In this document: piece by piece, positions 7,408 through 11,847 of the stretch | How positions within the stretch are numbered: the stretch's first letter is position 1 | Layout: every line of letters starts with the position of its first letter | Assembly: GCA_051646925.1 (NCBI GenBank) | Contig: JBOFDK010000088.1 | Coordinates: 1-11,847, forward strand | Source of the DNA: JBOFDK01 sp051646925 | Lineage (GTDB): Bacteria; Bacillota; Clostridia; Lachnospirales; Cellulosilyticaceae | Reading direction: 5' to 3' | DNA length: 11,847 nucleotides | The notes under the pieces: generated by a model | Told to the model about the DNA's origin: nothing | Database searches by the model: none | Seen by the model: the letters and a program-made list of their open reading frames with translations, nothing else | Position numbers and translations under genes: made by a program

Positions 7408-8174
7408 ACCTCAGTTTTTAAAAATGTTTTTAAAAAAGATCTTCGATGTAACGGTGTCAATCCATTTACTTTAATAGCATCATAATGTTTTTGACTACCA
7501 TATCCTTTGTTATTTTCCCAATCATATCCCTCATGCTGTTGTGCATACTCGCGCATCATACGATCTCTTGTTACTTTTGCAATAACACTAGCAGCCGCAA
7601 TAGCTGCACTTTTATCATCACCTTTAACAACTGTATGCTGCGTGCATTCAATATGTGGAATACATTTGTCACCATCTACGATTATCACATCAGCCTTGAT
7701 TTGTAATTGATCAATTGCGTGTCTCATAGCTAAAAATGTTGCTTGTAAAATATTAATTTCATCTATAATCTCAGCATCTACTATTCCTACTCCAACTGCT
7801 TCTGCTTGGTCATAAATTTTTTCATATAACATTTCTCTTTTTTCTTCTGTTAATTTTTTTGAATCTTTTAATCCTACAATATCTGATGCATATGGTAAAA
7901 TAACTGCTGCTGCTACAACAGGGCCCGCCAAAGGCCCTCTTCCTACTTCATCTATACCTACTAAAATTTTATTATCATTATGAAATGTTAAATCAAATTC
8001 TAGTTTATTCTGCCATTCTAATATTTCTAATTTATCTTTTTCCATTTTTCTTCTATAACGATTACATAAGTTTTGAACACTTTTTCTTGAATCTTGACTA
8101 AAAATTTCAATTTGCTCTATCAATTTTTGATCAGTACTATTTTGAAGTATGATTTCTATTTCTTTTGTATTCAT
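7404..8174 (-). CDS. rnhB: Ribonuclease HII
   Basis: A 256-residue type 2 RNase H that nicks RNA in RNA-DNA hybrids and starts removal of single ribonucleotides from DNA. The catalytic acidic residues are visible: Asp75 and Glu76 in GIDEVGRGPLAGPVVAAAVIL, Asp167 in IIVDGD, and Asp204 in KVTRDR. DSKKLTEEKRE (104-114), AASVIAKVTRDR (194-205) and GYGSQKHYDAI followed by LTPLHRRSF (about 224-247) complete the family pattern. An N-terminal extension of about 70 residues precedes the catalytic core, as in Bacillus RnhB. The ATG at 8172-8174 has GAGG at 8185-8188, spacing 10. It is the first gene after a 114-nt gap and may have its own weak promoter. Confidence 0.96.
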   Translation of the reverse strand: MNTKEIEIILQNSTDQKLIEQIEIFSQDSRKSVQNLCNRYRRKMEKDKLEILEWQNKLEFDLTFHNDNKILVGIDEVGRGPLAGPVVAAAVILPYASDIVGLKDSKKLTEEKREMLYEKIYDQAEAVGVGIVDAEIIDEINILQATFLAMRHAIDQLQIKADVIIVDGDKCIPHIECTQHTVVKGDDKSAAIAAASVIAKVTRDRMMREYAQQHEGYDWENNKGYGSQKHYDAIKVNGLTPLHRRSFLKTFLKTEV

Positions 8175-8288
8175 TCGATCTTTACCTCACTATAATCGTT
8201 ATATTTTTAGATTATACAATCTATTCTTAGCAATAATATTGTATGTATCTTTATCATTATAAATAACTTATATTTATTCTATATTTTA
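8175..8288 (-). promoter_or_regulatory. AT-rich gap before rnhB with a possible weak promoter
   Basis: This 114-nt gap is the longest in the window without its own assigned terminator or leader. On the minus strand it contains a perfect TATAAT (8211-8216) about 37 nt before the rnhB ATG, but the hexamer 17 nt upstream is ATATTA, a poor -35, and there is no TGn extension. A 6-bp inverted repeat TAGATT/AATCTA (8208-8223) spans the -10. No GC-rich hairpin followed by a T run is present, so there is no clear terminator behind the signal peptidase gene. A weak rnhB promoter is plausible but unproven. Confidence 0.35.
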
Positions 8289-8825
8289 TTATTTCAAAAC
8301 ACCCATTTGATTAAGTGGCCAAATTTTAAATGCTCCTATTGCAATAATAGTATCTTGTGATATAGGTCCAAAATAACGACTATCTAAACTATTACCACGA
8401 TTATCTCCCATTAAGAAATAATGGTTTTCAGGCACTGTATATGGAAACTCTATATTGTACACTGTTATAAAACCAGTAACCGATTCTAAATTAATATACT
8501 CTGTCTCGTCTAAATATTCTCCGTTAATTAAAACTTTATCTCCATCTAAATCAATTATATCTCCGGGTTCTCCAATTACTCTTTTAATAAGTTTATCTTC
8601 TTGATGTTCAAAAACAACAACTTCCCCTCGCTTAGGATTTCGATAATATGTTGGCATACGATTCACTATCAAATGATCCCCTACCATAATAGTCTTTTCC
8701 ATTGATGCTGTTGGAACTTGCGTATGAATAAATAGAAATTGGCTAATTAGTAAAGCCGCCAATACCGCAAGCATTGGCTCTTTAATAAATTCAAAAATGC
8801 TTCTTAGTTTATGCACACATATCAC
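8289..8825 (-). CDS. lepB: Type I signal peptidase (copy downstream of rbgA)
   Basis: A 178-residue membrane-anchored serine protease that removes signal peptides from exported proteins. One N-terminal transmembrane segment (about 18-34) is followed by the Ser/Lys dyad: Ser41 in VPTASMEKTI and Lys81 in LIKRVIGEPGD. The C-terminal box GDNRGNSLDSRYFG (140-153) is intact, so an active enzyme is predicted. No ATG suits the start. GTG at 8823-8825 is taken; GTG at 8814-8816 is in frame and lies 8 nt from AAGAG. Both have weak SD sequences in a purine-rich stretch. The gene begins 11 nt beyond the rbgA stop. It differs much from the second copy upstream of rbgA (178 versus 179 residues; different sequence between the motifs), so it is not a recent duplicate. 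Confidence 0.93.
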   Translation of the reverse strand: MICVHKLRSIFEFIKEPMLAVLAALLISQFLFIHTQVPTASMEKTIMVGDHLIVNRMPTYYRNPKRGEVVVFEHQEDKLIKRVIGEPGDIIDLDGDKVLINGEYLDETEYINLESVTGFITVYNIEFPYTVPENHYFLMGDNRGNSLDSRYFGPISQDTIIAIGAFKIWPLNQMGVLK

Positions 8826-8836
8826 TCTTTTCTTTT

Positions 8837-9694
8837 CTATTTTGTTAATTTAGGTCTTTCAAGTGTGATTTTTCCGATTCTACCACTTCTATATTCATCT
8901 AAAATCATGTTAGCCGTACGAGTTTCATCAACTGCACCACCTGGCATAATAAATCCTCGTTTTTTACCGATTGCTAAAAGATAATCATATGCTGACATAT
9001 CTTCTTCTCTTGCTACTTTGTATCTTTCTTCGCACTTATTTGGAAAAAATGTAACACCATGATCCAAAAAGTTCATTGCAAGTTCTCTAGCATCTAAAAT
9101 ATCATCATTAATAGAACCTAAATAAGCTAACTTCATAGCTACTTCTTGATCTTCAAATTTAGGCCATAAAATTCCGGGCATATCTAAAAGTTCAAAACCT
9201 TTTTTAATTTTTACCCATTGTTTCCCTCTTGTAACACCTGGTTTATCACCTGTTTTTGTACTACCTTTACCAACTAAAGTATTGATAAAAGTTGATTTTC
9301 CTACATTTGGAATACCTACTATCATCGCGCGAATAGGACGATATATACGGCCTCTAGCTTTGTCACGCTCAATTTTCTCTTTTAATAAACTTTCAGCAAC
9401 TTGTGTTACTTCTTTTAAACCTTTTCCTGATGTAGATGTAACTTCAACAACTTTAATTTGTTTATTTGTATACCACTTAATCCATTCTTTTGTACGTTGT
9501 GCATCTGCAAGATCTGCTTTGTTTAAAATAACAAGGCGCATCTTATGAGCTGCTAATTGGTCAATATCTGGGTTGCGTGTACTATATGGTGCACGTGCAT
9601 CCACTAATTCAATTACAATATCTACTAATTTAATATTTGCTTCAATCAGTCTTCTTGTTTTGGTCATATGACCTGGGTACCATTGTATTTGCAT
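8837..9694 (-). CDS. rbgA: Ribosome biogenesis GTPase RbgA (YlqF)
   Basis: A 285-residue circularly permuted GTPase required for late 50S assembly. It begins MQIQWYPGHMTKTRR, typical of YlqF. The permuted order is visible: the G4 motif NKAD (58-61) comes first, then G5 TSTSGKG (86-92), G1 GIPNVGKST (127-135), PGVTRG (152-157; G2 Thr155) and G3 DMPG (171-174, in LLDMPGILWPK). A C-terminal helical domain (about 185-285) follows, with RTANMILDEYRSGRIGKITLE. The start at 9692-9694 is preceded by AAAGGTG with good spacing. The gene lies 16 nt after one signal peptidase gene and 11 nt before the other. The rplS-rbgA-rnhB order is shared with B. subtilis. Confidence 0.97.
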   Translation of the reverse strand: MQIQWYPGHMTKTRRLIEANIKLVDIVIELVDARAPYSTRNPDIDQLAAHKMRLVILNKADLADAQRTKEWIKWYTNKQIKVVEVTSTSGKGLKEVTQVAESLLKEKIERDKARGRIYRPIRAMIVGIPNVGKSTFINTLVGKGSTKTGDKPGVTRGKQWVKIKKGFELLDMPGILWPKFEDQEVAMKLAYLGSINDDILDARELAMNFLDHGVTFFPNKCEERYKVAREEDMSAYDYLLAIGKKRGFIMPGGAVDETRTANMILDEYRSGRIGKITLERPKLTK

Positions 9695-9710
9695 ATTTTC
9701 ACCTTTATCA

Positions 9711-10250
9711 CTAATCTTTTAATATTAGCCCATCTGTAAGGGGCCATAACCTTATATTTATACGTCCTAATATTTGCTTAGTTTCTATAAGCCCAATATC
9801 TTTATGACGACTGTCTGTACTATTGTTATAATTATCCCCTATAACAAAATACATATCTTCTAAAATAGTAATAGGGTATTGAATGTTTCCACCTCCTAGA
9901 ATATCATCATCTGAATATACTCGTATAGGCTCATCATTACAATACATTATTCCATCTTTAATATTTATAACATCTCCAGGTAATCCAACAATACGCTTTA
10001 CAATTTTTTTATTCAAATTTTCAGCATAAAATCCTATAATTTCGTTATAAGTAGGTTTTTGAAAATTATAAATCCACTTATTCATAATTATTAAATCATT
10101 CTCTTTTAATGTTGGTAACATTGAGTTACCTTTAACTTGATGACTTTGTATTACAAATGTGTTAATCAAAATAACTACAGCTACTACAATTGCTATTTCT
10201 TTGCTAATCTCTTTTATTTTTTTCCAAAACTCTATTTTACCCCGCCTCAA
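9711..10250 (-). CDS. lepB: Type I signal peptidase (copy upstream of rbgA)
   Basis: A 179-residue type I signal peptidase with one transmembrane segment near residues 18-35 after a basic N-terminus (MRRGKIEFWKKIKE). The catalytic dyad is Ser43 (VKGNSMLPTL) and Lys85 (KIVKRIVGLPGD). The C-terminal box is GDNYNNSTDSR (138-148), so catalysis should be intact. Only a TTG (10248-10250) is available as a start: an in-frame TGA lies four codons upstream and the next Met is the one beside the catalytic serine. The SD is weak (GTGAG, only about 3-4 nt away). The gene starts 23 nt behind the rplS terminator, leaving almost no room for a promoter, so expression probably depends on read-through. Confidence 0.92.
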   Translation of the reverse strand: MRRGKIEFWKKIKEISKEIAIVVAVVILINTFVIQSHQVKGNSMLPTLKENDLIIMNKWIYNFQKPTYNEIIGFYAENLNKKIVKRIVGLPGDVINIKDGIMYCNDEPIRVYSDDDILGGGNIQYPITILEDMYFVIGDNYNNSTDSRHKDIGLIETKQILGRINIRLWPLTDGLILKD

Positions 10251-10273
10251 AATCTCACTTCATTTCTATACAC

Positions 10274-10299
10274 AAAAAGGGACTAGATAGTCCCTTTTT
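10274..10299 (-). terminator. Intrinsic terminator behind rplS
   Basis: A perfect 11-bp inverted repeat, AAAAAGGGACT / AGTCCCTTTTT (10274-10284 with 10289-10299), has a 4-nt loop. In minus-strand RNA the hairpin ends in five U residues. It lies 17 nt after the rplS stop. Because it is symmetrical it could act in both directions, but there is no plus-strand gene here. Confidence 0.88.
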
Positions 10300-10316
10300 A
10301 TTTTATTAATGTTTAA

Positions 10317-10664
10317 TTATCTAATTAATTCTTTAACTTTTGCGTTTTTACCTACACGTTGACGTAAGTAGTTAAGTTTCGCACGTCTAACTTTACCGCG
10401 ACGAATAACTTCAATGTTCTCAATTTTTGGAGAATGTACTGGCCATGTTTTTTCAACACCTACACCGTAAGAAATTCTTCTTACTGTAAATGTTTCACGA
10501 GCTCCACCATTTTGTCTTTTAAGAACAATTCCTTCGAACATTTGGATACGTTCTCTTTGTCCCTCTTTGATTCGAGCGTAAACACGAACTGTATCACCTA
10601 CGTTAAAAGGTGTTACTTCTCTTAATTGTGCGTTTTCAATTTCTTGAATAATTTGATTTTTCAT
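10317..10664 (-). CDS. rplS: Large ribosomal subunit protein bL19
   Basis: A 115-residue protein of the 50S subunit that lies at the interface with 30S. It has the family's usual length and pattern: FNVGDTVRVYARIKEG (20-35), RERIQMFEGIVLKRQNGGA (37-55), ETFTVRRISYGVGVEKTWPV (57-76), HSPKIENIEVIRRGKVRRAK (77-96) and YLRQRVGKNAKVKE. The ATG at 10662-10664 has AAAGGAG close upstream with good spacing. Unlike its tightly packed neighbours it has its own promoter, a leader of about 75 nt and a terminator, so it forms an insulated transcription unit inside the rimM-trmD-rplS cluster. This allows L19 to be produced at ribosomal-protein levels independently of trmD. Confidence 0.98.
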   Translation of the reverse strand: MKNQIIQEIENAQLREVTPFNVGDTVRVYARIKEGQRERIQMFEGIVLKRQNGGARETFTVRRISYGVGVEKTWPVHSPKIENIEVIRRGKVRRAKLNYLRQRVGKNAKVKELIR

Positions 10665-10682
10665 TTTTAAATTTCTCCTTTT

Positions 10683-10741
10683 GTCTAAAGTGTTCTTAGT
10701 ACGCTTCTCTTACGTTTCTAGAGGACCACCCGTAATTCACC
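10683..10741 (-). promoter_or_regulatory. Putative L19 (rplS) autoregulatory leader RNA
   Basis: The non-coding stretch between the predicted transcription start and the rplS SD is clearly less AT-rich than its surroundings. In minus-strand RNA it holds UUACG (10731-10735), then GGUGGUCCUCUAG, then CGUAA (10710-10714), so a 5-bp helix closes a 16-nt loop. A second CGUA (10700-10703) could pair with UACG instead, and GUG (10738-10740) could pair with CAC (10690-10692), suggesting alternative folds. Rfam describes an L19 leader family at this position in low-GC Gram-positive bacteria. I judge this to be a member by position and appearance, not by a covariance search. Confidence 0.6.
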
Positions 10742-10746
10742 ATGAA

Positions 10747-10775
10747 ATTGTATCATGTATTGCTGTTATTATCAA
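10747..10775 (-). promoter_or_regulatory. Sigma-A promoter of rplS
   Basis: On the minus strand, TTGATA (10770-10775) is followed after exactly 17 bases by TACAAT (10747-10752), with TGA directly before the -10 (extended -10). The -35 overlaps the TGA stop codon of trmD (10772-10774). Transcription should start near 10740, just ahead of the structured leader. Confidence 0.82.
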
Positions 10776-11509
10776 TCTTTTTTTTCATATTCCTTGACAA
10801 ATTGTCGTTCTTTTTCTGTTAATACTGCTTTTTCCAACAAATCAGGGCGTTTATTTAATGTATTAATAATTGATTGCTCTCTTCTGTATTTATCTATTTC
10901 TTTATGATTACCAGATAACAACACCTTTGGAACACTACTACCTCTAAATTCAGCAGGTCTTGTATACTGTGAATACTCTAATAACCCTTCTGAAAAACTT
11001 TCATCTTCAAATGATTCTTGTTTTCCTAACACTCCAGGTATTAACCTAATAATACTATCGGCTATTGATAACGCTGGCAACTCTCCTCCTGTTAAAACAT
11101 AATCACCAATTGATATTTCATCAGTAACAATTAAATCAAGTGCGCGTTGATCAATACCTTCATAATGTCCGCATAAAAAAACAATATGTTCTTCTTTTGA
11201 AAACTCTTCTGCCATTTGTTGGTTCCATTGTTTTCCTTGTGGTGTAAGATAAACTACGCGTGTAGGCTTTGTCGTTGATTTATTACAAATATCTTCATAA
11301 CAACTACAAACTGGCTCCGCCATCATTAGCATTCCAGCTCCGCCTCCGTATGGATAGTCATCTACTTGTTTATGCTTATTAATAGCGTAATCTCTTATAT
11401 CAATAGAAGAAATTTCAATTAACCCTTTTTGTTTTGCACGTCCCATAATACTGTAATTTATTACTTGATCAATCATATCTGTAAACAGAGTCATAATTGT
11501 AATTTGCAT
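10772..11509 (-). CDS. trmD: tRNA (guanine-N1)-methyltransferase TrmD
   Basis: A 245-residue SPOUT-class (trefoil-knot) methyltransferase that uses S-adenosylmethionine to make m1G37 in tRNA, preventing +1 frameshifts. Motifs in order are the N-terminal MQITIMTLF, DYPYGGGAGMLM (about 51-62), LTPQG, LCGHYEGIDQR (about 112-122), the AdoMet-binding knot EISIGDYVLTGGELPAL (about 130-146), GLLEYSQYTRPAEFRG and VLLSGNHKEIDKYRRE. YSQYTRP replaces the commoner YPQYTRP; a minor variation. The ATG at 11507-11509 was chosen because it begins the conserved MQITI segment, has AAGGGG at 11518-11523, and overlaps the rimM stop as TAATG. The frame is open 22 codons further upstream, but that part lies within rimM and matches no TrmD extension. 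Confidence 0.97.
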   Translation of the reverse strand: MQITIMTLFTDMIDQVINYSIMGRAKQKGLIEISSIDIRDYAINKHKQVDDYPYGGGAGMLMMAEPVCSCYEDICNKSTTKPTRVVYLTPQGKQWNQQMAEEFSKEEHIVFLCGHYEGIDQRALDLIVTDEISIGDYVLTGGELPALSIADSIIRLIPGVLGKQESFEDESFSEGLLEYSQYTRPAEFRGSSVPKVLLSGNHKEIDKYRREQSIINTLNKRPDLLEKAVLTEKERQFVKEYEKKD

Positions 11510-11847
11510 TATTCTAACCCCTTTAACAAATGCACAGTTATTTTGCGATTGTTTAAATCCACCTCTTTTATACATTGTTTAATTGCTGGAATTAATATTT
11601 CTTTTTGTCCATCATTAACTACATAAACATCATTTGCTCCTGTTACTAAAATATCTCTAACAGTACCTAAATTTCTACCTTCTTCTGTTACAACTTCCAT
11701 ATTATATAAGTCTGACATATAATATTCATTTTCATTTAGTGGCAAACTATCTTTTCTATCTATTTTTATAATACTATTTTTTAGTAATTCTGCATCGTTC
11801 ATCGTTTCAACGCCTTTAAATCTTAGTAATACAAAATCTTTATGGTA
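11509..11847 (-). CDS. rimM: Ribosome maturation factor RimM (C-terminal two-thirds; 5' end outside window)
   Basis: The open frame continues without a stop to the window edge (113 codons including the stop), so the ATG at 11800-11802 is internal and not the start. RimM is a 30S maturation factor that binds S19. The remnant of the N-terminal domain reads DFVLLRFKGVETMNDAELLK. The PRC-barrel domain follows: EYYMSDLYNMEVVTEEG, GTVRDILVTGANDVYVVNDG, KEILIPAIKQCIKEVDLNNR and ITVHLLKGLE, all in family order. RimM is usually about 165-175 residues, so about 55-60 N-terminal residues are missing. It overlaps trmD by one base in TAATG, the standard rimM-trmD arrangement. Confidence 0.94.
   Translation of the reverse strand, partial: YHKDFVLLRFKGVETMNDAELLKNSIIKIDRKDSLPLNENEYYMSDLYNMEVVTEEGRNLGTVRDILVTGANDVYVVNDGQKEILIPAIKQCIKEVDLNNRKITVHLLKGLE

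Noticed and set aside
8208..8223. Inverted repeat TAGATT/AATCTA as a terminator
   Set aside because: The stem is short and AT-only, and in minus-strand RNA it is followed by A residues, not U.
8261..8280. AT-only palindrome after the downstream lepB as a terminator
   Set aside because: The stem has no G:C pairs and there is no following U tract.
10255..10273. TATAGA as a -10 for the upstream lepB
   Set aside because: No acceptable -35 at 16-18 nt; that region is the terminator stem.
10741..10757. Inverted repeat CATGA/TCATG around the rplS -10 as an operator
   Set aside because: Only 5 bp, AT-rich region, and part of it is the extended -10 itself; chance is likely.
11510..11575. A 22-codon N-terminal extension of TrmD from an upstream ATG at 11575
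   Set aside because: It lies wholly within rimM, has no TrmD-like residues, and the ATG at 11507-11509 starts the conserved MQITI segment with a good SD.
11800..11802. ATG as the start of a 97-residue RimM
   Set aside because: The frame stays open to the window edge and encodes RimM-like residues upstream (DFVLLRFKGVET), so this Met is internal.
1..11847. CRISPR array, insertion sequence, tRNA or rRNA
   Set aside because: No regularly spaced repeats, transposase motifs, terminal inverted repeats or cloverleaf-like segments were found; genes fill nearly all of the window.

Overview
The window is a low-GC, densely packed stretch of chromosome with every recognisable gene on the minus strand. 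The gene set is rimM, trmD, rplS, signal peptidase, rbgA, rnhB, a FliK-like/FlhB-like pair, yraN, pgeF, a DUF512 radical SAM gene, der, plsY, gpsA and spoIVA. Together with the strong AT bias and AGGAGG-type ribosome binding sites, it points to an endospore-forming Firmicute, most likely a member of Clostridia. SpoIVA (spore coat basement layer) makes spore formation likely. The species cannot be named from the sequence alone.

Layout in the direction of transcription (high to low coordinates). (1) 11847-10772: the C-terminal part of rimM overlapping trmD, i.e. ribosome assembly and tRNA m1G37 methylation. (2) 10775-10274: rplS (L19) as its own unit, with a promoter whose -35 overlaps the trmD stop codon, a leader that resembles the L19 autoregulatory leader, and an intrinsic terminator directly behind the gene. 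(3) 10250-8289: two type I signal peptidase genes flanking the ribosome-assembly GTPase gene rbgA. Both peptidase genes begin with non-ATG codons. (4) 8174-5435: rnhB, a FliK-like protein, a 90-residue FlhB C-terminal-domain protein and yraN, tightly coupled by 4-nt or longer overlaps. (5) 5422-307: pgeF, the DUF512 radical SAM protein, der, plsY and gpsA, separated by 12 nt or less: envelope quality control, 50S maturation and phospholipid synthesis. (6) 285-1: spoIVA, cut by the window edge, behind a sigma-E-type promoter.

Most of this is a conserved housekeeping island joining translation (RimM, TrmD, L19, RbgA, Der), protein export (two signal peptidases), DNA maintenance (RNase HII) and membrane lipid synthesis (PlsY, GpsA). 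No mobile element, CRISPR array, tRNA or rRNA was seen. No stretch of more than 300 bases lacks a gene. The largest gaps are 8175-8288 (a possible weak promoter) and 10665-10771 (rplS promoter and leader).

The parts worth a second look are the orphan FliK-like/mini-FlhB pair, which looks like a detached type III export substrate-switch module inside a housekeeping operon; the uncharacterised DUF512 radical SAM enzyme; the insulated rplS unit and its leader; and the duplicated signal peptidase around rbgA with weak translation signals.
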